Shown: piece by piece, positions 20,689 through 33,564 of the stretch | Position numbering within the stretch: the first letter of the stretch is position 1 | Layout of the letters: each line of letters opens with the position of its first letter | Assembly (NCBI RefSeq): GCF_905147045.1 | Contig: NC_065903.1 | Coordinates: 12,710,001-12,774,000, forward strand | Origin: Nymphalis io | Taxonomy: Eukaryota > Arthropoda > Insecta > Lepidoptera > Nymphalidae | Direction of reading: 5' to 3' | Length of the DNA stretch: 64,000 nucleotides | Position numbers and translations under genes: made by a program | The notes under the pieces: model-generated | Seen by the model: only the letters and a program-made list of their open reading frames with translations | Told to the model about the DNA's origin: nothing | The model's database searches: none

Positions 20689-20824
20689 ACTTAAGCAGCG
20701 TTTGTGTTAAAGGATAAATCCAATAAATTTGGACACTATAACACAGTTTTAGAATGAAAGTACAGTCTTCGAGCCATTTCAAATATACCTTGTAAATAAC
20801 AATGTTTGAAAAAATATTTTTGAT

Positions 20825-20945
20825 TTGTGCCGGTTCCTCTCAGGTCTGGAGGATTTATCTTTTCGAACGGGTTGTACGTTTTTGATAATCAACAAGTTAG
20901 TTTAATACTTCTATATTAAATAAAGTTTTTGACTTTGACTTTAAT
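20825..20945 (+). mobile_element. LINE-type 3' tail ending in TTTGAC repeats
   Basis: GTGCCGGTTCCTCTCAGGTC, a TCGAACGGGTTGTA block, then AATAAAGTTTTTGACTTTGA. A second, diverged copy lies at 23390-23495. TTTGAC-type tails are typical of several lepidopteran non-LTR families; no coding part is present. Confidence 0.55.
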
Positions 20946-20954
20946 GGAGCAGCC

Positions 20955-21110
20955 AGGGTTGTGATGCTTGGATGTAAAAGCAATTAATCAGTTGATCAGG
21001 CCACATCCGGTTCAAGGCTGTCACATCATTACGGTTGAATCAACAGCGATATTAACTAATGATAATCGATTAGAAAGCTTTGACCGAAGGACCAAAGCCC
21101 TCAATTTCAA
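20955..21110. other. Unique island with homeodomain-like sites
   Basis: Unique sequence with CAATTAATCAGTTGATCAGG and GATAATCGATTAGAAAGC, that is, several TAAT and ATCGAT cores within 155 bp. No ORF. Candidate enhancer. Confidence 0.25.
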
Positions 21111-21328
21111 GATTGCTTTTAATCTAAACTAAATACCTTCAATTTGAATTAATTAAATGAAGTAAATGTTGATGTTTAGAGTTACATACAAAATGTAAGT
21201 AGTGTTTATTTTTGTTATAATTATTTTATATATCGTCAACGTAACCCTTTAGCATCTTTGATGGGGTCTGACTGATCTGACTACATTATATTTCATTAAT
21301 AAATTTTATTTTACTAATTTTAGATACT

Positions 21329-21581
21329 TACTAGGTGGTAGGGATTTGTGCAAGCCCGTCTGAGTAGGTACCACCCACTCATAAGATATACTACCGCTAT
21401 CAGCAATTTAGTATTGTTGCGTTACGGTTTGAGGGTGAGTAACTACAGGCACAAGGGACATTATATCATCGTTACTAAGGTTAGTGGCGCACTGGAGATG
21501 TAAGGAATGGTTGTCTTATAACGCTAATGTCTATCGGCGGTGGTGACCAGTTACCATCAGGTGGCCTGTATGCCGGTCTGT
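21329..21581 (+). repeat. Repeat B copy
   Basis: Near-complete sense copy from TACTAGGTGGTAGGGATTTG to CAGTTACCATCAGGTGGCCT. Diverged, without its A-rich tail. Confidence 0.75.
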
Positions 21582-21589
21582 TTACATCG

Positions 21590-21690
21590 CGTAAGGAATC
21601 GTTAATATTTCTTACATCACCAATGTATGTGGGCGATTCTGGCTACTTTAAATCAGATGGCCCATTTGCCCGCCCTCCTATAACATAAAA
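21590..21690 (+). repeat. Second, truncated repeat B tail
   Basis: A second family 3' half abuts the previous copy: ATATTTCTTACATCACCAATG, ATCAGATGGCCCATTTGCCC, then an A-rich end. Together they form a head-to-tail pair with the first copy missing its tail. Confidence 0.6.
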
Positions 21691-23389
21691 AATAAAACTT
21701 TGCCAGGCGGGAGATGAGAGAGACACTGCAACTCTTAACACGCTCCCTCCAAAAAAAAGACGTGTTGCGCTTAAGTCTGTGCGGGCCTGACATCCCCGAC
21801 AAGGAACATAACAGCATGATACATATTTAAATAAAAATATATTTTTTTAATGTACTTGTTATTTACTGAGTAGTGAAAAGAACACGTGAGTCTTATCATG
21901 AAGTACTTAATATTTGTAATGTATGTGTTTAATTCATCTCTTACTCGACATTGGAGGAAAACAGCTGTGGATAAAATTCGGTCATATTTATATTAACAAC
22001 GCGCAATGAGCACCGTGATGGAATCACAGTAAAACATTTCCAACGAGAGGCAACCTTTCCTCTTTGAATTAATGAACAATATTTAAAGCAAAACGTAAAT
22101 CGCAAACAAGTTTGTGTATATGTGTGATAAAGATAATAGCGACTAAGTCAGTGATCGCAAGTGGAACTTTGTTTAACGGGTAAAATGATGGTATGTATAA
22201 CCTATTCTAATCGGAGTAGGAGTAAAGGTAAACTAACCGTATTTACTAATTTATTTACAAATTGCATGCGATTTTCTAATAGTTCTGCTGTATTACGCAC
22301 TATAAACAGTTTTTGATTAATTTACCTTTATTTATAATACAACACTATTACACTCTAACAGTTATAACCACATTAATTTTACTGATTACAACTTTGCGGA
22401 TGGATTTAAACATATAAAATAAAAAACTTTAGTTTAATCTTATACGATGACTCGTGTCAATAGTTCAAATTTCGTTTTACTGGAAATGCTAAAGTGCGAG
22501 AGTGGATGAGCCACTCAAGAAGAAGTAAGAAAAGGTTATAAAACGTGTAACATTCTAGTTGAACTATGTTATTAATATATAGTATATTATAAACTTGTTT
22601 AACATACAATATTGATGTTAATGTATTTCGATAATATTTGTGGACAACACGTTTCACTCGCTATTCCAACTTCCAAGCTTTGTAAATCAACTTGTACCGC
22701 AACACATAGGGAGAGGTAATGTAATGTCGACGCGTAGTTTCCGAGCTATCAGCTTCAAATATTGGCTCAATATATCTGAGCATAATTATCACACAGTATT
22801 ATCGCATCAATGCGGAATTTCAGTTTCATGTTTGCAAGTACGAGTACAAATGACGGCCGATATGGATAATTTAATTTATTCTGCAATTATCAGCAAAGTT
22901 TAGCGGCTATCATTTTATTTATTTGAATAAAACCATAGTAGTCGATTCCGTTTCATTGAAACTGATTAATTTATTTGATGATTAAAGGTAATTTCTTGAC
23001 ATTATATCAACAGTACCAATGTTGATATCGAGCTAAAGAACAGTAGTCTTACAAATTTCTCGTGCTCCGTCGCGACCACAAATCTATCTATATATCTTCT
23101 CTTACAACTGTTATAGCTCGAAACAGTGAGACAACTTCCATTTTAAATATGGTGGTAATAAATGGACCTCCTGGTCAAAATTGCTCACAGTCGATTGCTT
23201 CAAAGAAGATGAAGTAAATTTGTTTATTTTTATCGATCATATTTAGATCGAATTGACCTTAAATTGAGCTGATTGCATATAATGACACACCTGGAAATTA
23301 AACGATCAAGCCACCAAGCGACTACAGATATAAATATTGTTTTATTATAAAAATAATTGTTCTATTTGAGATAAAAAAATGTATTCTAT
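21691..23389. other. AT-rich noncoding DNA
   Basis: No recognisable gene. An 87-codon plus-strand frame at 22640-22903 has no domain, no ATG start and no splice evidence. Confidence 0.45.
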
Positions 23390-23495
23390 CGCCGTTTCCC
23401 TTTGGTCTGTGTTATCTCTTTCGAACCCGTAGTAAATTACTGACAATCAATAAGCATGGGTAACATATCTTTATTGAAAAAAGATTTTGACTTTG
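23390..23495 (+). mobile_element. Diverged LINE-type 3' tail, second copy
   Basis: TCTTTCGAACCCGTAGTAAA, TGACAATCAATAAGCATGGG, then TTGAAAAAAGATTTTGACTT parallels the fragment at 20825-20945. Confidence 0.45.
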
Positions 23496-23634
23496 TATAC
23501 ATCAAGTGCGGTGCACGGACACGGTACTATCTCTTTGTTATATAAAACAATATAATTGGATTAATAACTATCTCTTAATTTGTACGCGTGTATTATTTAT
23601 GTACTAGTACGCAAAATCAGAAACTCTATCATCC

Positions 23635-23707
23635 GGGTCCGTGGTGTAGTGGTTATCACATCTGCTTTACACGCAGAAGGCCGCCAGTTCGATCCTGGCC
23701 GGAATCA
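23635..23707 (+). tRNA. tRNA-Val (anticodon TAC)
   Basis: A 73-nt cloverleaf. The D arm is TGGTGTAGTGGTTATCA, the anticodon stem TCTGC/GCAGA closes the loop TTTACAC (anticodon TAC, valine GTA codons), and the T arm is GCCAGTTCGATCCTGGC. A-box and B-box promoters are internal. A short T run (TTTT) begins a few bases after the end. Acceptor stem: GGGTCCG pairs with CGGAATC except at position 3, a G opposite A, where the second copy at 50933 has T. The gene is otherwise identical to that copy. The mismatch may weaken processing or charging, so this may be the lesser copy or a very young pseudogene. Confidence 0.9.
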
Positions 23708-25164
23708 TAATTTTGATATATTAAATTTTCCTGTAACTTTAAATCACTGGCCGACGTTGCAATGACATCTTAACATTTTAGGTAAAGTGGATGAAAAAGG
23801 GTTTGAATTACAAATGTCACATACCAAGAAACTTGCCTTCTATGATTGTCCAGTTGTCATGACCACATGTCCGTACAACCACAAATTGCTATCCATATCA
23901 AAATTTTCTCCTTAAAAAATATAAAATTAATCTCAAACAGATATAATTATACCAACATTATACAACAATATCCAATATAAATATTATATAAATTTCGTTA
24001 TATATTTAATATGAATTTTGAAAATCGAACTCCAAACTTGAGCTAAGGTATGCATGTAGCGTTAAAAAGAGATTTAAGATCTGAAACTTCGTTATAAGTT
24101 TTGTCGGGTTGCGGATAGCGGGCACCTGCTGCTCGATTACCGAACCAAACGACGTTAGCCATTACACATCGCAAACATCTACGAGATAACGAATCGTAAT
24201 CGGACAAATAGCGATTATTTTTATAGCTTGTTAAATTACGTTAATAATTTTATTTTATGTATTTTATATGAAGCGAACAAATCTCCAATATATAAAATCT
24301 ACAATTATACAAATCTAGTTTTGCCATTTATTTATTTTAATAATATCGACAAAAAAATGTGTATAAAGAAAAATGCATTAAAGTAAAATGAAGGCATATA
24401 TTAAAGGAGAGAAATAATAAAATTTAAACTTTATGATAAAACATTATACAAAAAACGTCATTAATTACTATTGAAGTCGATTTTGGAAAAAAACGGAATT
24501 TAGAACGAATTTATCTATTTATTTATTTAGGATCACCAACATAACACAGTAATAATTACAAATTTTAAAACAGAGATCCGTTGTTATGAGCCAGCAACGT
24601 ACACCTTAAATAGTTCAACATAAGAGTCTTAAATTTTACAAGCTTATTTAAAAATATATCGACATCTGACTTATTGTGTAATGGGTTATACTGTCTGATA
24701 ACCTATTAAAGGGGGAGTATAAACCTAAGTTAGACTTGGACGTGTAAGTGCAAAAAGGAATGTACTTATCAACACGAGGGGACTTTAATGAGACGTTTAT
24801 TCTTAATGTAGGAATAAGTTGTGAGCAATCGATTTCAGCGTTAACCACACCATGAAAAAAAGACATATCCAATAAATATCTATGTATCGTGTGTGTTTCT
24901 AATTTATAGTACTTTATATGGTGATTATAGCTCGATATTTGCTTACTAAGTTTTTTAGTTTCTTAGGATCTTTATAAAAACATTTTTATAGCTAAAAGTC
25001 ATTGAGTAACTTTAAAAGAGCTTTCTTGCTACCAGTTGCGAGCGCTAATAATACTTATCTTCCAAAGGTAAGGTAGTAAAATAGCATGACTTGTATTAAT
25101 CGCACTTAGCTGATCTTAAGCGCCTAATTATGTACATACAAACGATTAAGTCAAGTTAGGCAAA

Positions 25165-25345
25165 GTAGTTCGTGAAGTGATCGCGCGGTTGATTGATCCT
25201 CCTTCCATTACGCGAACTTTTGGGACGATGTTCCTGAGCTCTCCGTGGACGTCTCGGAGGATCGATTAATTGCAAACTTTACACATTCAACATCAACTCG
25301 TTAAATAAGCGGCGCTGTTCTGCTTCATCAGTGATTCATTACTGA
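25165..25345. other. GC-richer island with shared ~40-bp motif
   Basis: Unique block with GTGATCGCGCGGTTGATTGA, GGACGTCTCGGAGGATCGAT and TAATTGCAAACTTT. The segment 25241-25288, read on the minus strand, resembles 42990-43030. Homeodomain-like TAAT and TGATTGAT cores are present. Candidate conserved regulatory element. Confidence 0.3.
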
Positions 25346-26874
25346 GGCTACGTTTTTATCTCTTCATTTTAATTGTTTGTAACCGTTTTCTGAACTGGTT
25401 TGTTATGTCTGGGTATCGGTCTGTCATTGTTTATTTTACGCAAAACTATTGCAATCTAATGTAATCTATTGTTCTCGGTAGGATCTACATTCAACGAACG
25501 AGTTCAATAAAACGGAAGTTTATACTTCAGTCTAGGATAAATGGTGAGTCAAGAGTTTTCGTTAAAAGTCTACGTGAAAAAGAGTATTTTATATCCATTT
25601 TAAAGGTGAATGTTTTCCGTATGATGCGCTAACTGCTGTCTTTATCAGCTAACTCATACGGCATCAGAACTCAAGGCCCAAAGTATAAAGTACGGAGTAG
25701 TGTGATGGAATATGCTTTAAACTTTCCACTCAAAAAGAAACCTTACCGCCGCAATGGGCCAATTAGAGATTATTACTTTTTTCTTTTTTTTTATTATGCA
25801 AAGATTACAATTCTTATTTACTAAATTTAATAATCAGTTGTAATGTTACTTTAATGGACGGCGTACGACTCTATCATTCTTTTTTTAAAATTGTAATAAT
25901 ATTTAAATTGAATTCAAACTTTGATTATTACTTATTCACATCAAGTCGTTAATAAAATTTAATAGCGTAAGATTAAATTTGTGAGATTTCAGATATTTTA
26001 CAATATCTTGCATAACAAACTTGTAAAAACAATTTACTAAAAGTACACTATAAGTTAAAAATAATTTGAAATAAGTTTAACAATTGACTTAAATTTAGAT
26101 AAGTATTTTCTTTTTATGTTTTAAATATATTTAGAAGTATTTTCTGAAAAACGCAATTTTAAATATATATCTACCTATTTATCAGAGGCTCGGTCACCCA
26201 GATACTAAATTAAAAATTATCACGGTAAATTATTGTACCAAGTTTCTAAGTAGCGAAACCTTTTAAGAACTCCCGCAAGAATTAGTAATAGGGGGTGAGA
26301 TACGAGATGGCGCTTTAGTTGAGGTCACCAGTACTTACCGATCTCATTAGCTAGTCCGGCTCAATGGAGGCGTACTTACTGGACTGCAGCTTACAGCGCC
26401 GTCACCTGACTGGTAAACTGCAAACTTAACATAAAAAAATACTCTATTCAAGTATCAAGTAATGAGATAATATAAACTCGCACAAAGTGATCTTTGCGCC
26501 CGCTTGTTTGCCCGTTTATTGAAATATTTTTAAAATTATATAAGTCGAATGCAAAGCATATAACACAATATAAATATATATAAAACGTTTCAAATTAAAA
26601 TGTTATTTACTTGTTTGTCAATTATTTTAAAATGCTGCTTGGATCATCACAAATACACATAATTTTCTCTCCGATTTTACCGTCATATTGTACCTTAAAA
26701 AAATATACAACAAGCAGCGGCTTCACCCGCATGATTATACTTCTGGAATACTTCTTATTCAGCTATTTCAATTTGAATTTTAAGCCATTTTTAAAAATTA
26801 TCCTTAACAAACAGACAGACAAAAGTAAAAAAAATATTGTCTTGGTTTCGGTATCTTGCAAATAACCAAGCGCG

Positions 26875-26955
26875 CTCCACCTTAGACTGTATCTTCACTT
26901 TCCATCAGGTGTGATAACAGTCAAGCGCTAGCCTACATAATAAAAAAAAATCATC
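26875..26955 (+). mobile_element. LINE 3' tail fragment
   Basis: ATCTTCACTTTCCATCAGGT, then GTGATAACAGTCAAGCGCTA, then an A run. The motif before the tail is that of repeat B and of the fragment at 2395. Confidence 0.5.
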
Positions 26956-27463
26956 GGATCAGTAGTTTATAAGTAAATCAGTAAAAATAAAACAAACAAA
27001 TCAAAAGCGATCCTGTATAATATGATTAATTTATAATACGTAACGCTAATGTTATTCCGTATTGCTTAATTTATTTTCAACGTCCTCTTTAAACTTGGTT
27101 CAGGTCCCTGTGTCAAGAAACAAACGACACAATCAGACCACGAGAAATGCCCCGCATGACCTAAACAAATATTTATTACAACCGGACAAGTCAAATCTCC
27201 GATCTGAATAGAACATTTCTATTGTTAAATTAGGCAAACCAAATATAATATGACAATACTCAAACACAGGGCAAAACGGTTATCGTAGTGAGTATGGCGG
27301 CGAAAATCGAGCATAAATATGTATTTGAAATTAAATCAATAGCAATTAATGTTCGTGTGACCTTTGGCCCTTGGTATTGGAACGATTTGTATAAACTGAT
27401 TGATTGTATTGTGAACGGTAGAGAGAACAAATTCTTTTTATGAATTAAGAGCAACTGATTATA

Positions 27464-27562
27464 TTGGCCCAGTGGTGAGATCTTAACCGATGATCGTGGG
27501 TTCAAATCCGGGCAAGCACCACTGAAATTTCATGTGCTTAATTTGTGATTAAATTCATCTCG
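27464..27562 (+). repeat. SINE A, 5' part only
   Basis: Contains GGCCCAGTGGTGAGATC, GATGATCGTGGGTTCAAATC and GAAATTTCATGTGCTTAATT, then stops at ATTCATCTCG where repeat B begins. The rest of the SINE is not found on the far side, so the insertion came with a deletion or the SINE was already truncated. Confidence 0.75.
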
Positions 27563-27850
27563 TTTTTTTTTTATAGAATAGGAAGGTGGACGAGCATATG
27601 GCCACCTGATGGTAAGTGGTCACCAAACGCCCTTAGACATTGGCATTGTAAGAAATGTCAACCATCGCTTATAGCCAATGCGCCACCAACCTTGGGAACT
27701 AAGATTTTACGTACCTTGTGCCTGTAATTACACTGGCTCACTCACCCTTCAAACCGGAACACAACAATATCAAGTATTGCTGTTTTACGGTAGAATATCT
27801 GATGCGTGGGTGGTACCCAGACGAGCTTGCACAAAGCCCTACCACCAGTA
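27563..27850 (-). repeat. Repeat B, full length, abutting SINE A
   Basis: From the T run to GCCCTACCACCAGTA, very similar to the copy at 18720. Differs by small indels, including loss of TACC before CAGACGAGC. It joins the SINE A fragment directly at 27562. Confidence 0.85.
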
Positions 27851-28277
27851 AAGTAAACAATCAAATACACATCAGTGAGTAAGTTAAGACGAAATTAAGT
27901 TTGAAATTAATATGAAATTCTCCGGACGTATATAAAAATAAAATATCCCATTGGTTGTAAGTAAACTTTAAATTCATACAAATTTTAAAAAAAGTTCAAA
28001 TTTTAGTCCGGTAGTACAAATCTGGACCTAAATACCTGTTACCTATCTAGATTTTCCTACCGTTTCGCTGAGTATAGACACGAACAGTAGTGCTCGGTCG
28101 TGGTTAGAAATGCACACCGTAACAATTTACACAGCCCTTTACATTGTACGGTAACTGAATCACTGTGATACACAGTACGAATGCTCCTAGCATAAGGGTC
28201 TAGCTGATTTGTCAGTCTTAGTTACCTAACATACTTGGCTTTACTTGGCCCCTACGTATAATATATTGTACCGTCAA

Positions 28278-28455
28278 CAACAATACTTAGTATTGTTGTG
28301 TTCCGGTTTGAAGGTTGAGTACCTGTAATTAAATAATAACATTAGTTCGCAAGGTTGGCGATGAAAGAAATGGTTAATATTTCTTCCAGTGCTAATATAT
28401 ATAGGCGGTGGTGACAATATACTATCAGGTGGCCCATTTCATCGTCTGCCAACTC
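28278..28455 (+). repeat. Repeat B, diverged
   Basis: GTATTGTTGTGTTCCGGTTT, GCAAGGTTGGCGATGAAAGA and TACTATCAGGTGGCCCATTT in sense order. The first third is missing. Confidence 0.65.
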
Positions 28456-29689
28456 ATTTTCAATAAGAAATCGACTACAATGCCTCCGACACGAGTTCGA
28501 ATGTCTGTGGGCCAATAAGTCATTGTTTTTATTTGTCAAGAAATTATCAACAGAAGCTTGGAATTATAAAGTTGGCTGTGTTACACTCCCTGAGCGTGTG
28601 CGTGTGTGATTTAAAACTTTTCGGTTTTACAATCGTTGCTTAGCGGATGTTTAGTTATATACTATTTTCTCCCTTTCTTTCATTATAGATTTGACATTCG
28701 CAAGAATAAGACAGCATTGTTTTAACTGAGCACTCGCTAAACAACGTTCATGTGTACACATAACTTGCGTACTAAAACAAATATTAACAAGTTCGAGGTA
28801 CTTAGATAATACCGTACGGATAAGTGCGGAACCCTTGTAATAAGTCATTGTTCGACACGAGGCGCACTAAGCATACTAAGCCTATTGATCGAGGGTTATG
28901 ACGACATTGTTCTCAGATCACATTATATATAGGTCTGTTCACTCAGCCGAAGGTGTTTGTATCATTATTCTGCAAACAATACAGTTCGGATTGTTCCTGA
29001 TTATTCACTTATATAACCATAGTAAAAGGGGAACGAACACGTGATCTTGGTAAAGTTTCATGATCGACAAGAAACCAACAAGTGCAAACGACATAATATG
29101 CAACCATAATACATGACATAGAAATCGGATTAGATGCCACATGTAGCACTTCAGAATACTTTCTCAAATTTGCCAACAAATACCCCAGTTCATGTAGAAG
29201 TCGAAAAGTCTAGAAGTATCTGCAAAGTTACTTTAATTTAGTTGTGATTGGACTTTGTTCTTATGTGTAGTTTGTATTTACAAGCACTGATTTCATCGTT
29301 GTCGTTTTCAAAGTAACTACACATTTTATTTCCGTTTCATCTCAGTAGAATCTACAATACAAACCGTTTGTAGCTTTACATTATTGTAATGACGATTCGA
29401 AAGTCTTTGAATAAAGTACATTTCAACAAGTAAAATTATATATTAATCGGTTTTCAAAATTTAATTATATTAACACGTTTTATAATATCTTCATTTACAT
29501 ACGAGTATGTCAACGTAAAATTATATGTGCAGTCGGTTTATAATTAATTATTGTATGTCGACATTGTAAATTGTCGAAACTTATTAGCGTCAGTATTTAA
29601 AAAAGTAAAAAGTTTTACTTTTATACCCCTATTTTCACCGTCATAAAATTTAGAACAGGTAATTTAAAGTTGGAGCGGTCATTGTGTGT
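28456..29689. other. AT-rich noncoding DNA
   Basis: Nothing identifiable. Confidence 0.45.
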
Positions 29690-29830
29690 TTCGGTGACGT
29701 GTACAATGGCGTGGGTAATCAGCTGTAGCGGCGACCCCGCGCGCGCCGTGAAACGATGTAGCGCTCCGGGGAGTCACTCGCGAACTATATCAGACTTACG
29801 TGAGAAAAAGGAAAGAAAAAAATAATAGGT
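29690..29830. other. CpG-rich island with short ORF
   Basis: GACCCCGCGCGCGCCGTGAA and TCCGGGGAGTCACTCGCGAA stand out in AT-rich flanks. An ATG at 29706 opens a 39-codon frame beginning MAWVISCSGDPARAVK; it matches no family I know. CTTACGTGAGAA could act as a weak 5' splice site. Candidate promoter or first exon, strand unknown. Confidence 0.3.
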
Positions 29831-29896
29831 AACTTGATAAGTGGTTTCTTCTGCACTCAGATGACCATAAACATGAGGTTCTGTAGTTTATTATAA

Positions 29897-30212
29897 TAAG
29901 TAGAAAGCCGAGATGGCCTAGTTGTTAGAACGCGTGAATCTTAACCGATGATCGTGGGTTCAAACCTGGCCAAGCCCCACTGAATTTTCATGTGTTTGAT
30001 TTGTGTTTATAATTAATCTCGTGCTTGACGGTGAAGGAAAACATCGTGAGGAAACCTGCATGTGTCTAATTTCACTGAAATTCTGCCACATGTGCATTCT
30101 ACCAACCCGCATTGGAGCAGTGTGGTGGAATAAGCTCCAAACCTTCTCCTCAAAATGGAGAGGAGGTCTTAGCCCAGCAGTGGGACATTAACAGGCTGTT
30201 ACTAAATAGAAA
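29897..30212 (+). mobile_element. SINE A, full length
   Basis: Complete copy from GCCGAGATGGCCTAGTTG (29907) to CAGGCTGTTACTA. Direct repeats TAAGTAGAAA (29897-29906) and TAAATAGAAA (30203-30212) differ at one base, so it is slightly older than the copies with perfect duplications. Confidence 0.88.
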
Positions 30213-31389
30213 ATACACTTCTTATAACATAATCATCATACTATACATTTATTTACTATTATGAAAAAATATTATTAAAAACTCTTCCACGTGGTTATGA
30301 TATGCCATGTAATATATTGGTAATGTAATGTTCAAGATTATAAAAAAAAAACATTTCATACAATCAAGGTTTCGGTACATCGCAGAGCACACCAATGACA
30401 TGCTGTAATTGTTTCAAAATATAATATATACGCCTACGCAGTGTCTATTTAATGTCAGCCTTGGAGCGACCAAGAATGAAATCAGGTTGCTTATTATGAA
30501 CATTACAAAACGGACAAGAAGTTGATACAGCTATTATAAACAAAATAATTTGAATCTTCAATATTATTCCTTAAGACGGCGTCGGGGACGTCAAGAGACT
30601 TGACGTGTGACATTTATTTACTTATTTTTTTTTTTAATTTACATAAAATAATATTTTACACGTGATCTCACTGTATATGAAGGAATAAGACGGTACTGGA
30701 GATTTGGTGACATATGACTTTTTTTTGATTTTGTTTAATTTATTTATCGATGATTTTTCTTTATATTTTTGGATTTTATTGGTAATTGTATCAATTAATC
30801 TTTAAAAACGTCGTCTTAGGAACGTCCCATCTTTGTTTGTTGTTTTAAACTGCTTGCTTTGAATAACAAATATTTAGTACCGTAATGGTCTTCATTCAAG
30901 CGCAAGCCCCGGTCGTGTTCGAAGTCCGACTTCGTTTATAGTAAGTGCTATTGAATTGCAGTGTTGTGCTCTTCATTTGGTGAGGCACAATAGGTATATT
31001 GTATGCATTCCTTTATTTCCTCTAACAATACCTTCGGTTTGAATTGCACTTACAATTTCAAATACATTTTACTCTGGTACTAACCCGAGCTGAACATATT
31101 GAACGAGTTACAATATGTAATAATAATATTTCATTTTAAAGTCTTAAAAATATATACTTCCAAATGGTGTTTATAAAAATAGAACACCAAATCATACAGT
31201 CTAATGAGGATTTCCAAATAACGCTGTTGTAGTGATAAAGAAATGAGTGTGTGCATCCGTAAAAACAAGAATCTTCTGAACGAAAAAGTCAGATCTTATT
31301 AATTAATGTATACATATAAATAATGGCACCGCGCATATCATCAAAATGTTGCGTTACCTTGAATTTATGCTGTTAAGTCGCTGAGTGAC
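30213..31389. other. AT-rich noncoding DNA
   Basis: No gene. A slightly GC-richer segment, 30895-30990, is unique and unassigned. Confidence 0.45.
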
Positions 31390-31690
31390 AGTTAGGATAG
31401 TGAGGCGTTCTCAAGTGACATCAGCCTTATGTATATCACAGAGATCAATGAGTCGCAGGTCAATGGTCTGTATATAGCGCGCACGGATCGATGTAGTGTA
31501 AGACGATTATCGTCAACCGAGTTCGTAATCTCGTTACGAGACCGTGTTACAAGTGACTGCGCTGAGCACGGTGACCCTGACCACGTTAACAGGATTGGAG
31601 AAATTCCCCGATGATTTATGCCACTACGAGAAAATAAGTCGTCTGAAAGTAAGCGTTCACTTTGACCCATTGTCACTTGCACCGGAAGAA
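31390..31690. other. Balanced-composition island open on both strands
   Basis: Unique 300-bp block of near-even base composition. Frames are open across it on both strands (96 codons minus, 61 codons plus) without an ATG in a good context or any domain. Candidate exon or conserved noncoding element. Confidence 0.28.
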
Positions 31691-31837
31691 ATATAAGCCA
31701 CTTATTAGAATTTCAGTACGTCACCGAAACTGAGATACAAGATAATATATCCGTTGTACCTGGAGTTACATCGGAAAAGGGATAATTTTTTTGCGGCCGT
31801 CCTGTGAGCAATGTGGTCTCTAAATAACATGTTGTTG

Positions 31838-31965
31838 TCAGTTCCCAAAGTCGGTGGCGCATCGGCGATGTGATGCTTGCAGTGCCAATGTCTATGGGCG
31901 TTGGCGACCGATTACAATCAGGTAGCCCAATTGACCGTCCACCTATCTATTCTATGAAAAAAATA
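31838..31965 (+). repeat. Repeat B 3' half, diverged
   Basis: CAGTTCCCAAAGTCGGTGGC, CAATGTCTATGGGCGTTGGC and ATTACAATCAGGTAGCCC in sense order, ending TATTCTATGAAAAAAA. Confidence 0.7.
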
Positions 31966-33564
31966 CTTTCTGGCATTTAATGATATGTTGAAGTTTGTTC
32001 TCATAAATAGTTTTACAGAAATAAACCTATTCATGAACCACTTCAATAAAACCTTAAGGATTTTGGATGACTGTAGTAATTTATGACTGGTAATAAATTA
32101 ATGCTGTCGGCTTGAATCGACTATTATGGAAGACATAGTTATAATCAAAATTATGAATAGAAATTTTAATGTATGAGTATGTAGTAGAAATACTCAGTTT
32201 GTAAATATAATACATATTAATAATTTTATAGCCCACACAGTGAATATCTACACATTTTAAATTTCATTAAAACTCTTCTAAAATATTTCGTAATATTTCA
32301 TTAAATTATACGAATTTAGCTTTCACATAAAAAAGTGTTTTAAAATTGTTTACTATGCGATATAATAACAGACATGTTTTTAATTAAAAAAAATGTATTA
32401 GATTAATCTGGGTGAAGTATTAATATTCTAATATAAATGTTAATTATTTGAAGGCGGTTGTGACGTCTGCGCCGTGTTATTAAGTTACGCCGAGTGCTTG
32501 ATTACGAGTTCATTAGCTCACTCGCACTGCGCACTCGCGACTACAATGCCGCGTGCCCGCATGCCCGCATTAACTACATTCCTAACAGAGGAATAGAATA
32601 TTATGCTTTAAGCTTAATCAGTAGAGCGATGTTGTCTTTTCATTGAAGCTTGTATTTATATTGTTGCAACGATTCACCGCAGCGTTAGAAGTAAGGAAGT
32701 TGTAACATTAAATAATTATTCGAGAAAGTTCAACATATATATGTATAATAACATAATGTTAAATATCTCATTATCAATAAAAATATTAGGTTTCTTGTCG
32801 AAATAATCTCAATAGCATGCCGGAATACGGAAGTTGCCAGAGTTTACACTCATGTGCCTCGGAAAGCTCAAAAGCCGTTGTTTCTGTGTCAAATTTCTGT
32901 CCAGACTGATTGCCTTATCATCGAATTATGAAAATGAGAGAATAGTGAGTGCATTCGAGCTTGCAGAAATCATTGCGTATCTACTATCATATTGTCTACG
33001 CAATTATCTAGTCAACGTTGCCCCCGTGGCTGAAATCGGTCAGGTACACAATGTATTCTAATAGTGTACACAATAGTAAATGTTAGATAAATTAAAACTC
33101 ATTTTAAACAGTTTGATGAATTGCTACATCACGATCGAGCGATACGATCAAACATTTTCAATTAAACTACTTAGAAGATTCTGTCCATTTTCTGATTCAG
33201 AGAAGTTTCTATATTCAGATCTGATTCTATTATTTGTTTGGTAAGTTGCGTGCGGCTTTAAAGGTGAAATAATTTAAATAATTATTTAGAAAAAACTCGA
33301 AACTATTTCGTTGAACTCGAGTAACAATGCCATAAACATATATTTATTCAATACTATTATTTTGTACAGAGTGCTGATAACAAACAATAATACACAAAGC
33401 GTCGGCCTTATCTCATGATTCAGGGATTTCAGATACATACATCACGAGTCGTCGGCCTGTCTGTTGTTCGCTCTGATCTGATTTATGGCTCGGGCTCAGC
33501 TTGAGAAGAGTTATATACAAGTCTTATCAATATATTTATTTATGAGTTGATTTCCCTTGTTTAG
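31966..33564. other. AT-rich noncoding DNA
   Basis: No gene. It contains an island at 32455-32580 (listed) and, at 33024-33044, a 21-bp block also present at 55210-55230. Confidence 0.45.
32455..32580. other. CpG-richer island, unexplained
   Basis: CACTCGCACTGCGCACTCGC and CCGCGTGCCCGCATGCCCGC occur here, with a tandem 8-mer GCATGCCC-type repeat. No ORF. Candidate regulatory block. Confidence 0.25.

Larger units (their letters stand above)
23708..27463. other. AT-rich noncoding DNA
   Basis: No protein-coding gene recognised. A GC-richer island lies at 25165-25345 and a LINE tail at 26875-26955; both are listed separately. Open frames such as 24648-24872 (-) and 26611-26865 (+) are AT-driven and have no domain. 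Confidence 0.45.
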
